DNA of 7,020 nucleotides from Clostridia bacterium (GCA_900753135.1 CAADXZ010000158.1:1-7020), one strand, 5' to 3'; numbered from the stretch's first letter, positions 1 through 6,153 are shown. Notes: generated by a model from the sequence alone, not told the origin. Numbers and translations are program-made.

Positions 1-35
1 AGCATTAAAACAAAAGTGAAGGGAGGTCATTTGGG

Positions 36-275
36 ATGAATCCAGATGCAATTTTTGAGAAGGTTAAAGAAGTTATAATAGAGCAATTAAATGCTGAAGA
101 TGATGCGATTAAATTAGAAACATCATTTATAGATGATTTAGGGGCAGATTCATTAGATATAGTTGAGCTAATTATGGCATTAGAGGAAGAATTTGATTTA
201 CAAATACCAGACAGTGAAGCTGAAAAGATCACAACTGTTGGAGATGTTGTTGAATACATAAAAAATAATAAATAA
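36..275 (+). CDS. acpP: Acyl carrier protein
   Basis: This 79-residue acidic protein is the acyl carrier protein of type II fatty-acid synthesis. It is cytosolic and carries growing acyl chains as thioesters on a 4'-phosphopantetheine arm. The attachment site is visible as the DSL motif at residues 38-40, so Ser39 is the modified residue, inside the typical context GADSLDIVEL. The four-helix pattern, the acidic helix II (ALEEEFD) and the full family length (about 75-80 residues) all fit. A good ribosome site, GGGAGG at 21-26, lies nine bases before the ATG. The gene ends in TAA and is followed seven bases later by an intrinsic terminator. Its own promoter is outside the window. acpP next to rnc is a common arrangement in Bacillota, often after plsX or fab genes, which would lie to the left. 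Confidence 0.97.
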   Translation: MNPDAIFEKVKEVIIEQLNAEDDAIKLETSFIDDLGADSLDIVELIMALEEEFDLQIPDSEAEKITTVGDVVEYIKNNK

Positions 276-281
276 TGAAAA

Positions 282-320
282 AGTGCCAGGTGATTTTCGC
301 TATGGCACTCTTAATTTTTT
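282..320 (+). terminator. Intrinsic terminator of acpP
   Basis: AGTGCCA at 282-288 pairs perfectly with TGGCACT at 303-309. Further pairing inside the loop (GTGA 290-293 with TCGC 297-300, including one G-U) lengthens the hairpin. It is followed by CTTAATTTTTT ending at 320. It separates acpP from rnc, although some read-through may be needed because no convincing rnc promoter is visible. Confidence 0.88.
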
Positions 321-452
321 ATAGAATATTGATAAGTTTTGCAACATTTTATGTATTATCTTTCTTATTGTGCAAAAACTCTAATTTATGCGAGAGTTTT
401 TAAAAACTTTCGATTGTCGAGAGATTGAAAATCTTGGTTTTTCGACTTTTTT
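321..452 (+). repeat. Interspersed repeat, copy A (hairpin-rich, unidentified)
   Basis: This gene-free stretch starts right after the T-tract of the acpP terminator. The core at 338-357 matches 6961-6980 at 19 of 20 positions, and the block 359-391 matches 6986-7020 with a few substitutions and a two-base gap; both blocks end in TAATTTATGC. Visible structures are: a weak, decayed stem flanking the core (AATA 326-329 with TATT 366-369, AAG 334-336 with CTT 360-362); a perfect 9-bp stem, AAAAACTCT 374-382 with AGAGTTTTT 393-401; and a third hairpin, GTCGA 416-420 with TCGAC 442-446 enclosing GAGATT/AATCTT, followed by TTTTTT at 447-452. The last one resembles an intrinsic terminator. The right-hand boundary is a guess because copy B is cut by the window end. 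No coding potential is seen. Confidence 0.7.
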
Positions 453-510
453 GTAATTATTAAAAAATAATAACTTTGTAATATTGGGGGAATTACATCA
501 GTTAGATTTG

Positions 511-516
511 AAAGGA
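511..516 (+). promoter_or_regulatory. Ribosome binding site fixing the rnc start
   Basis: AAAGGA lies six bases before the ATG at 523. The frame is open back to a TTG at 484, but no Shine-Dalgarno sequence precedes that codon, and the inner ATG gives the usual RNase III N-terminus. Confidence 0.75.
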
Positions 517-522
517 ATAAAA

Positions 523-1188
523 ATGAATATTGAAGAAAAAATAGGATACGAATTTAAAGATAAGAGTTATTTGAAAACGGCGATAACTCACAGTTCTTAC
601 GCTCATGAGATTTCATCAAAAGATTATAATGAAAAGATAGAATTCTTAGGAGATGCTGTTTTAGAACTAGTTTCAAGTGAATACATTTACAAGACTTACC
701 CTACGCTTTCTGAGGGAGAAATGACTAAAGCTAGAGCTTATGCGGTATGTGAAGAATCTTTAGCAGAAGTTGCGAATAGATATAGTTTTAGTGATTTCTT
801 GTTAGTTGGAAAATGTGAAACTAAAATTGATGGAAGATATCGCACGTCAATTCTTGCGGATAGTGTTGAGGCTGTTATAGGAGCAATCTTTTTAGATTCT
901 GGAATTGATTCTGTAAAGAAATTTATCTTGCCTAATATATTACCAAGAATAGAAGATTTTATAGAAGAAGGTAACAAAGACTATAAAACAAAGCTACAGG
1001 AATTGTTGCAAGCAAAAGGTGAAATAAAAATAGAATACGAAATAATTGATATGATAGGACCGGAACATGATAGAATTTTTGTTTCTGAAGTACATTGCGA
1101 TGGAAAAGCTCTTGGAAGAGGAAAGGGAAGAAGCAAAAAAGAAGCAGAAATGGATGCTGCTAAGAATGCAATGCACTCTATGAAATAG
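523..1188 (+). CDS. rnc: Ribonuclease III
   Basis: RNase III is a cytosolic, Mg-dependent, homodimeric endonuclease that cuts double-stranded RNA, chiefly to process rRNA precursors and some mRNAs. From the ATG at 523 the protein has 221 residues, close to the family norm. The N-terminal nuclease domain (about 1-145) carries the signature NEKIEFLGDAVLE at 36-48, with the expected acidic metal-site residues E40, D44, D113 and E116. The C-terminal double-stranded RNA-binding domain (about 152-221) ends in the typical KGRSKKEAEMDAAKNAM helix. Both domains look intact. In many Bacillota acpP and rnc are followed by smc and ftsY; here rnc ends in its own terminator and csaB follows. No clear sigma-A promoter is seen between the repeat and the gene, so it may be read from upstream. 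Confidence 0.96.
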   Translation: MNIEEKIGYEFKDKSYLKTAITHSSYAHEISSKDYNEKIEFLGDAVLELVSSEYIYKTYPTLSEGEMTKARAYAVCEESLAEVANRYSFSDFLLVGKCETKIDGRYRTSILADSVEAVIGAIFLDSGIDSVKKFILPNILPRIEDFIEEGNKDYKTKLQELLQAKGEIKIEYEIIDMIGPEHDRIFVSEVHCDGKALGRGKGRSKKEAEMDAAKNAMHSMK

Positions 1189-1203
1189 TATTAACAGTAA
1201 AAG

Positions 1204-1247
1204 GAAAGTTGGTAATTAAATTTATTTAATTATTAACTTTCTTTTTT
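1204..1247 (+). terminator. Intrinsic terminator of rnc
   Basis: A 17-bp stem is formed by 1204-1220 and 1225-1241, broken only by two G-U pairs, with a four-base loop (TTTA) and TTTTTT at 1242-1247. It begins 15 bases after the rnc stop codon and closes the rnc transcript before the csaB promoter region. Confidence 0.9.
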
Positions 1248-1253
1248 GTATTC

Positions 1254-1282
1254 TTGTTTTATTTCAACCTTTATATTACAAT
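1254..1282 (+). promoter_or_regulatory. Probable sigma-A promoter of csaB-yitT
   Basis: The -35 candidate is TTGTTT (1254-1259) and the -10 candidate TACAAT (1277-1282), 17 bp apart. The -10 differs from consensus at one position and the -35 at three. The placement, between the rnc terminator and the csaB ribosome site, supports it. The -10 lies within a perfect AT-rich palindrome at 1271-1286. Confidence 0.5.
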
Positions 1283-1286
1283 ATAA
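1271..1286. promoter_or_regulatory. 16-bp palindrome over the csaB -10 region
   Basis: TTATATT (1271-1277) and AATATAA (1280-1286) are perfect inverted copies separated by AC. The palindrome covers the putative -10 hexamer, a usual place for a repressor operator. It is built only of A/T bases apart from the central C, so chance is a real alternative; no matching regulator is recognised. Confidence 0.25.
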
Positions 1287-1303
1287 CTGTAACTTTAGAG
1301 AAT

Positions 1304-1308
1304 GGGAG
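1304..1308 (+). promoter_or_regulatory. Ribosome binding site fixing the csaB start
   Basis: GGGAG lies eight bases before the ATG at 1317. An in-frame ATG at 1302 overlaps this site and has no Shine-Dalgarno sequence of its own, so 1317 is the better start. Confidence 0.8.
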
Positions 1309-1316
1309 TTGAACAT

Positions 1317-2408
1317 ATGAAAAGTGTGCTAATTTCTGGATATTATGGTTTTAATAATACAGGTGACGAAGCTATGATAGAAACTTTTTCTATAGCTTTA
1401 GCTAAAAAGAATTATAAATTAATAGTGTTATCTTCAAATCCAGATAGGACGAAAGAATTATATAATGTTGAAGCCTATAATAGGTATAATTTAAGAGAAA
1501 TAGTAAAAGCTATCAGAAAATCAGATATATTAGTTAGTGGTGGTGGAACGTTGTTTCAGGATATAACAAGCAAAAAAAGTATATGGTATTATCTTGGAAT
1601 AGTGTGGCTTGCACAATTATTAGGCAAAAAAGTATGTGTTGCTTATCAAGGAATGGGTCCGATAAACACTAAATTTTATAGAAAAATGACGAAAGCAATT
1701 TTGAACCAAAAGAGCGTAAAGTTAATTGCATTAAGAGATAAACAAGCTTATGATTATGCAAAAGAAATGGGAATTAAAGAAGAAAAGATGATGATTTCAT
1801 CAGACATGATATTTATGATGAAACCACCAGCACCAGAAAGATGCATAAAAATAATACGCGATAATGTTCATAATTACAAAGAAGGAGAAGTACTAATAGG
1901 TTTTTCTATAAGGGAATGGAAAGATAAGGATAGAACAGATTTATTTGCCGAGATAGCAGATAAGTTGGTTGAAAAATATAATGCTAGAATTGTTTTCTTC
2001 CCTTTTCATAAACCAAAAGATGCAGAGATAAGCAAAATAGTTATGCATAAGATGAAACACGAAGATGCGACAGTTTTAATGCCTAACAGATATTTACCAT
2101 CTGAAATATTGGGTGCAATGGGATACATGAATATTAACATAGGTGTTAGATTACATGCACTTGTGTTTTCTGCACTCATGAATGTTCCAACCATTGGAAT
2201 ATCATATGAGCCTAAAATTGATGGATTCTTGGAAATGATGAATATGACATCTGTTTGTACTTACGAAAAAATATCGGTTGAAAAAATATTGGAACAAGTT
2301 GATATTTATATGAAAGATGGAAATGTGAATTATAAAGAAAAAACAGCAAGCTTTGAAAAGATGGGACAAGAAGCGCTAGATAAGATAATAAAGGAGTTAG
2401 AAGATTAA
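1317..2408 (+). CDS. csaB: Polysaccharide pyruvyl transferase (CsaB family)
   Basis: This 363-residue protein belongs to the polysaccharide pyruvyl transferase family. CsaB enzymes transfer a ketal-linked pyruvate from phosphoenolpyruvate to a sugar of the secondary cell-wall polysaccharide, which in Bacillus anthracis and relatives makes the polymer a ligand for SLH-domain surface proteins. Visible family motifs are the N-terminal glycine-rich GYYGFNNTGDEA (8-19), SGGGTLFQD (74-82) and RLHAL (278-282), in two Rossmann-like halves. There is no signal peptide or membrane segment, as expected for a cytosolic enzyme acting on lipid-linked precursors. The stop codon directly abuts the start of the next gene, so the two are co-transcribed. 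The exact acceptor polymer is not shown by the sequence, and no SLH protein is present in the window. Confidence 0.9.
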   Translation: MKSVLISGYYGFNNTGDEAMIETFSIALAKKNYKLIVLSSNPDRTKELYNVEAYNRYNLREIVKAIRKSDILVSGGGTLFQDITSKKSIWYYLGIVWLAQLLGKKVCVAYQGMGPINTKFYRKMTKAILNQKSVKLIALRDKQAYDYAKEMGIKEEKMMISSDMIFMMKPPAPERCIKIIRDNVHNYKEGEVLIGFSIREWKDKDRTDLFAEIADKLVEKYNARIVFFPFHKPKDAEISKIVMHKMKHEDATVLMPNRYLPSEILGAMGYMNINIGVRLHALVFSALMNVPTIGISYEPKIDGFLEMMNMTSVCTYEKISVEKILEQVDIYMKDGNVNYKEKTASFEKMGQEALDKIIKELED

Positions 2409-3269
2409 ATGAAAAAAATTACTAATCCTAAAATAAAATTAATATTTGATTATATAGTTTTAATATTTGGTGCAACACTTGTTGGCGTTAGCGTTGGTAG
2501 TGTTCTACTTCCTTCAAAATTATCTACAGGTGGTTTTACAGGTATTGCAACAATATTACACTATGTTATGAAATTACCAGCTAGCGTCATTTTGCTAGTA
2601 CTTAATATTCCAATATTTTTGCTTGTTTGGAAAGTTATAGGATTTAAATATGGGTTTAGAAGTTTGGTTGGAATGATATTTTGTTCCTTAGGTATAAGGC
2701 TTGGAGAGTACTTTGGAGTATTAACAACTGAGCCAATATTAGCTGCGATATATGGTGGAATTTTATCAGGACTTGGCATAGCTTTAACATATAGAGCGGG
2801 GGGCTCTACTGGTGGTACAGATTTAGTGGCAAAGCTTGTACAAGTAAAAAAACAACATATGAACTTAAGCGAAATTCTTTTGATTGTTGATAGCATTATT
2901 ATAGCAACATCATCAATTATTTTTAACAGTATAGAAGTAGCCTTGTATTCAATAGTTTCATTATACGTTATGACTAAGATGTTGGATTTGGTTTTAGTTG
3001 GTGCGGAGTATTCAAAAGCAGTTTTTATAATAACAGAAAAGGATAAGGAAATATCTGATTACATGCATAGTGTTTTGAGTAGAACTACCACTAAAATTAA
3101 TGCTGTTGGAACGTACACAAATACAGAAAAGAGAATATTATTATGTGTTGTAAATAAAAAAGAAATACCTAAATTAAAAGAAGGAATATTAGGAATAGAC
3201 GATAAAGCTTTTACAATTATAACAACAGTAACTGATGCGTATGGTCAAGGTTTTAAAGAGTTAGGTTAG
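2409..3269 (+). CDS. YitT family membrane protein
   Basis: This 286-residue integral membrane protein belongs to the YitT family, which joins an N-terminal membrane region (DUF161-like) to a C-terminal cytosolic DUF2179 domain. Its biochemical function is not established. About six hydrophobic segments are seen near residues 11-34, 57-77, 83-98, 109-128, 155-172 and 177-197. Family motifs are LPSKLSTGGFTGIA (34-47) and YRAGGSTGGTDLVAK (128-142), the internally similar glycine-rich repeats typical of the membrane half. The C-terminal domain (about 202-286) keeps the pattern ending in YGQGFKELG. One oddity is R225 followed by TTT at 226-228, where I recall family members usually having a GVT-like turn. 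The ATG follows the csaB stop with no spacer; the ribosome site AAAGGAG (2390-2396) lies inside csaB, which suggests translational coupling. No strong terminator follows. Confidence 0.9.
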   Translation: MKKITNPKIKLIFDYIVLIFGATLVGVSVGSVLLPSKLSTGGFTGIATILHYVMKLPASVILLVLNIPIFLLVWKVIGFKYGFRSLVGMIFCSLGIRLGEYFGVLTTEPILAAIYGGILSGLGIALTYRAGGSTGGTDLVAKLVQVKKQHMNLSEILLIVDSIIIATSSIIFNSIEVALYSIVSLYVMTKMLDLVLVGAEYSKAVFIITEKDKEISDYMHSVLSRTTTKINAVGTYTNTEKRILLCVVNKKEIPKLKEGILGIDDKAFTIITTVTDAYGQGFKELG

Positions 3270-3298
3270 TTTTTCACACAAAAAACATATTTCAATTA

Positions 3299-3327
3299 TT
3301 GATTTGAAATGTTATTATTGATATAAT
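3299..3327 (+). promoter_or_regulatory. Sigma-A promoter of ftsE-ftsX-M23
   Basis: TTGATT (3299-3304) and TATAAT (3322-3327) are separated by exactly 17 bp. The -10 is a perfect consensus and the -35 matches four of six bases. Transcription would start near 3334, about 37 bases before the ftsE ATG. The -35 overlaps the loop and right arm of a short inverted repeat, ATTTCAA (3289-3295) with TTGAAAT (3304-3310), which has no T-tract after it and so is not a good terminator. Confidence 0.72.
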
Positions 3328-3357
3328 TTTGATGAATATAATCATTATGTGACAATT

Positions 3358-3362
3358 GGAGG
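3358..3362 (+). promoter_or_regulatory. Ribosome binding site fixing the ftsE start
   Basis: GGAGG lies eight bases before the ATG at 3371. The frame is open back to a TTG at 3356, but that codon overlaps this site and cannot be served by it. Confidence 0.85.
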
Positions 3363-3370
3363 ATGAATTA

Positions 3371-4066
3371 ATGATTTTTTTTGATGATGTGTGTAAAACA
3401 TATCAAACGGGTACTGAGGCTGTAAAACATACAACTTTGCACATAGAAAAGGGCGAGTTTGCTTTTATAGTTGGACCTAGTGGATGTGGAAAATCTACAC
3501 TAATGAAGATGCTATTAAAAGAAGTTGAACCAACTTCTGGTAGCATATATATAAATGGAAAAGACATAACACAGCTTACAAAAAAGCAAGTGCCATTTTT
3601 GCGTAGAAAGATGGGAATTGTTTTTCAAGACTTTAGATTATTACCAGATAAAACAGTATATGAAAACGTAGCTTATGCTATGCGTGTTATCGAGGCTAGT
3701 CCTAAAATGATAAAAAAACAGGTGCCTAATGTATTGGCACTAGTTGGATTATTAAAAAAGGCTAAAATGTATCCAGATGAATTGTCGGGTGGAGAGCAAC
3801 AAAGAGTAGCGGTTGCTAGAGCCATAGTAAATAATCCTATGATGCTTATAGCAGATGAGCCGACTGGAAATCTTGACCCAGAGACTGCATGGGAAATAAT
3901 GTCGTTGTTAAATGATATTAATAGAAGAGGAACAACAGTAGTTGTTGCTACGCACGCAAAAGAAATCGTTGATAAAATGCAAAAAAGAGTTATCTCTATA
4001 GATAATGGAACTGTATGTAGTGACATTAAGAAAGGTGTGTATATCAATGAACATAAATACAATTAG
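3371..4066 (+). CDS. ftsE: Cell division ATP-binding protein FtsE
   Basis: FtsE is the cytoplasmic ATPase of the FtsEX complex, which uses ATP hydrolysis to drive a conformational change across the membrane that switches on a cell-wall hydrolase; it is not thought to transport a substrate. The 231-residue protein has all ABC ATPase motifs: Walker A GPSGCGKST (35-43), Q-loop with Q86 in VFQDFRLLP, signature LSGGEQQR (138-145), Walker B LIADEP with catalytic E163, D-loop NLD (167-169) and switch H195. The FtsE-type stretch around FQDFRLLP distinguishes it from other MacB/LolD-like ATPases, and the FtsX gene next door confirms the call. The 3' end overlaps ftsX by 20 bases, a sign of translational coupling and stoichiometric synthesis. 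A sigma-A promoter lies just upstream. Confidence 0.96.
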   Translation: MIFFDDVCKTYQTGTEAVKHTTLHIEKGEFAFIVGPSGCGKSTLMKMLLKEVEPTSGSIYINGKDITQLTKKQVPFLRRKMGIVFQDFRLLPDKTVYENVAYAMRVIEASPKMIKKQVPNVLALVGLLKKAKMYPDELSGGEQQRVAVARAIVNNPMMLIADEPTGNLDPETAWEIMSLLNDINRRGTTVVVATHAKEIVDKMQKRVISIDNGTVCSDIKKGVYINEHKYN

Positions 4067-4934
4067 TTATTGGATTGCAGAAGCGGCTAGCAGCTTAATA
4101 AAAAATAAAAAGATAGTAATAACAGGTGTTGTAACTATGGTCCTTGCATTGTTTTTTATATCATTCTTATATGTTGCTTACGTTTCAGCAAATTCACTTA
4201 TGGATGTTATAAAAGATTCACAAGGAAAAATCGAAGTATTTTTACAAGACATAGATGAAGCACAAACAGAAAATGTAAAAAACACAATAATGTCTGTTCC
4301 TGGGGTTGATAGTGTACAATACATTTCTAAAGAAGAAGCAAAAGAAAGAGCGAAAGAAAGAGTGCCTGCAGGTATAACAACAGGAGTGCCAGATGATATA
4401 TATCCTGCATCTTTCATTGTTACAATTAATAAACTTGATGATGCTGAAAAAATAGCTAGGTCATTTAGAGAAATAGAAGGCGTTGGCGAAGAAGATAACG
4501 ATATAATGGTTAATGAAAATAGTGGACTTATATCTAAAATAGTCATAACTATTAAAGTCGTATCAGTAACTATATTTATATTAGCAGTTGTTGCAGCATG
4601 TTTTATAATGATGAACTCTATAAAACTTATGCTTTACTCTAGAAGAAGAGAGATTTCAATTATGAAGTATGTTGGAGCAACAGATACATTTACAAAAGCA
4701 CCATTTGTTATTGAAGCTTTAATGATATCTCTTATAAGTGCTGTTATAGTCATAGCTATAACTGGTATGTTGTGCAATAGCCTTACAGATTTATCAACCA
4801 ATGCACCAATGTTTAGTTTCTTGAAGTTCTCTGATGAATCTATGAGTACGCTTACTATAATTTTATTAGTTCTTTCTGCTTTTATAGGAACAGTTGGAAG
4901 CTCAGCATCAATCAGTAAGTATTTGGATGTATAA
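4047..4934 (+). CDS. ftsX: Cell division protein FtsX (permease-like)
   Basis: FtsX is the membrane partner of FtsE; its extracellular loop binds a peptidoglycan hydrolase or activator. The 295-residue product shows the family topology: a cytosolic N-terminus, one transmembrane segment (about 23-45), a large external domain (about 46-162), then three segments (about 165-190, 215-240 and 268-288). After the second comes the conserved SRRREISIMKYVGAT motif, the site that couples to the ATPase. The chosen ATG overlaps the end of ftsE by 20 bases and has AAAGG at 4031-4035. An upstream ATG at 4005 would add 14 residues and deepen the overlap, and gives an untypical N-terminus. The stop codon is followed within 12 bases by the M23 gene start. 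Confidence 0.95.
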   Translation: MNINTISYWIAEAASSLIKNKKIVITGVVTMVLALFFISFLYVAYVSANSLMDVIKDSQGKIEVFLQDIDEAQTENVKNTIMSVPGVDSVQYISKEEAKERAKERVPAGITTGVPDDIYPASFIVTINKLDDAEKIARSFREIEGVGEEDNDIMVNENSGLISKIVITIKVVSVTIFILAVVAACFIMMNSIKLMLYSRRREISIMKYVGATDTFTKAPFVIEALMISLISAVIVIAITGMLCNSLTDLSTNAPMFSFLKFSDESMSTLTIILLVLSAFIGTVGSSASISKYLDV

Positions 4935-4940
4935 AGGAGG
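4934..4940 (+). promoter_or_regulatory. Ribosome binding site fixing the M23 gene start
   Basis: AAGGAGG overlaps the last base of the ftsX stop codon. It touches the ATG at 4941 directly but stands six bases from the in-frame ATG at 4947, which is therefore the likely start. Confidence 0.85.
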
Positions 4941-4946
4941 ATGTAT

Positions 4947-6083
4947 ATGAAGAAAATAGTATCGGTGTTATTATTAGTGTGCATGATGACATCTACGGTA
5001 TTTGCAGCGACAACCTCGGGCTTAAAAGATCAAATAAATAAAACAAACAAGGATATAAATTCTACAAAGAAAGAATTACAACAAGTTACAAAAGATAAAA
5101 AACTAACATTAAACGACATAGATAACTTGGATAAAAAGATAGGAAATGCCGAGAGTCAGATAACGAATTTAGAAAACGACATTAAAAATTTAGAGAGTGA
5201 AATTGTTGTAGCTGAAGAAAATATTAAATATTCAGAAGAAGCTTATGCAAAGAAAGATGAAACAAGACAAGAAAGATTAGTTGCATATTATAAATGTGGT
5301 TCACTTTCTTTTTGGGATGCTTTGCTTGCATCTGATAGTATAACAGATTTCTTCTATAGATACAGATTGATAGATGAAATAGTTTCATACGATAATCAGT
5401 TATTACAAGAATTAGAAGATGATAAAAAGCAAATAGAAGAACAAAGACTTGCTCTTGAAAACAATAAAGTTGTATGTGAAAATAAGAAAGAAGCTGCCGA
5501 AGCTCAAAAGGTTGCTTTAAAAGATACAAAAGAAGTTAGAGTTACATATCTTTCAAAGTTGGAAAAGACAGAAGATTTGCTAGAAGAATCAATTGATGAA
5601 TTACAAAAGAAAGCTGATGCTTTGACAGAAGAACTAAAGAAATTAGCTAGCTCATCAGCAACAAGTAAGTATACTGGTGGAACAATGACATGGCCACTAC
5701 CAGGATATTATGCAATTACATCAAAATTTGGAAACAGACTACATCCAGTATTAAAAGTATATAAAATGCATACTGGTGTAGATATTGCTGGTGCAGGATG
5801 CAATGGAAAGAATGTTGTGGCAGCCGCAGATGGTAAGGTAATTAACGCAGGCTGGATTTCGGGATATGGTTATACAGTAATGATAGACCATGGCGGTGGA
5901 ATAGTTACATTGTATGCCCATTCACAAAAACTACTTGTAAAAGTGGGAGACAAAGTAAAACGTGGACAAACAATAATGCTAGTTGGTTCTACAGGATATG
6001 CAACGGGACCTCATGTACATTTTGAAGTAAGAGTAAATGGTAAATATGTAGATCCAACACAAGGATACATATCAGCAAAATAA
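4947..6083 (+). CDS. Secreted coiled-coil M23 peptidoglycan endopeptidase, probable FtsEX partner
   Basis: This 378-residue exported protein joins a signal peptide (1-20, cleavage after VFA, no lipobox), a long charged coiled coil (about 25-240) and a C-terminal LytM/M23 zinc endopeptidase domain (about 249-375). The coiled coil includes a hydrophobic break, SLSFWDALLASDSITDFFYR (119-138), that resembles the FtsX-interacting region of PcsB and CwlO-type proteins. The M23 domain starts at WPLPG and keeps all active-site residues: zinc ligands H275 and D279 (HTGVD) and H358 of the HxH pair, plus H325 and H356. M23 enzymes cut peptide cross-bridges in peptidoglycan. The gene order and tight spacing behind ftsX make it the likely hydrolase controlled by FtsEX; this is inference from context and architecture. 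A perfect terminator follows. Confidence 0.92.
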   Translation: MKKIVSVLLLVCMMTSTVFAATTSGLKDQINKTNKDINSTKKELQQVTKDKKLTLNDIDNLDKKIGNAESQITNLENDIKNLESEIVVAEENIKYSEEAYAKKDETRQERLVAYYKCGSLSFWDALLASDSITDFFYRYRLIDEIVSYDNQLLQELEDDKKQIEEQRLALENNKVVCENKKEAAEAQKVALKDTKEVRVTYLSKLEKTEDLLEESIDELQKKADALTEELKKLASSSATSKYTGGTMTWPLPGYYAITSKFGNRLHPVLKVYKMHTGVDIAGAGCNGKNVVAAADGKVINAGWISGYGYTVMIDHGGGIVTLYAHSQKLLVKVGDKVKRGQTIMLVGSTGYATGPHVHFEVRVNGKYVDPTQGYISAK

Positions 6084-6091
6084 AAAGAGAT

Positions 6092-6124
6092 AAAAACCTT
6101 CTTCAAAACCTGAAGAAGGTTTTT
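6092..6124 (+). terminator. Intrinsic terminator of the ftsEX-M23 operon
   Basis: AAAAACCTTCTTC (6092-6104) and GAAGAAGGTTTTT (6112-6124) form a perfect 13-bp stem with a seven-base loop; the last five bases supply the T-tract. It starts nine bases after the M23 stop codon. The A-rich left arm could also make it work on the other strand, but no gene there needs it. Confidence 0.92.
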
Positions 6125-6153
6125 GTATAAATAGCAAAGAGAGGAAAAGGAAA

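Noticed and set aside
5..259. Open frame on the minus strand across acpP, and similar minus-strand frames over rnc, csaB, yitT, ftsE, ftsX and the M23 gene
   Set aside because: They are antisense shadows of well-recognised genes, have low-complexity or unfamiliar protein sequences and lack ribosome sites.
329..359. Promoter for a small RNA in repeat copy A (TTGATA 329-334, TATTAT 354-359)
   Set aside because: The spacer is 19 bp, too long for a good sigma-A promoter, and copy B does not preserve the TTGATA box.
321..452. CRISPR array
   Set aside because: Only one repeat unit occurs at each site, 6.6 kb apart, with no regular spacers and no cas genes.
484..522. Extension of rnc to a TTG start at 484
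   Set aside because: There is no Shine-Dalgarno sequence before it; the extra 13 residues do not resemble RNase III, while AAAGGA stands correctly before the ATG at 523.
276..522. Riboswitch or T-box leader before rnc
   Set aside because: No known aptamer core or T-box sequence is recognisable, and most of the stretch is explained by a terminator plus a repeat also found behind a tRNA gene.
1255..1282. Possible third, degenerate copy of the repeat behind the rnc terminator (TTTCAACCTTTATATT)
   Set aside because: It resembles the core TTTGCAACCTTTTATGTATT only with gaps, lacks the second conserved block and the stems, and such similarity is easily met in AT-rich DNA. It would be worth including in a genome-wide search.
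3284..3313. Terminator after the YitT-family gene
   Set aside because: The inverted repeat is short and AT-only in most pairs, and no T-tract follows; it overlaps the ftsE promoter instead.
3337..3342. Second perfect TATAAT upstream of ftsE
   Set aside because: No acceptable -35 hexamer lies 16-18 bp upstream (the TTGATA at 3318-3323 is only 13 bp away); the pair at 3299-3327 is better.
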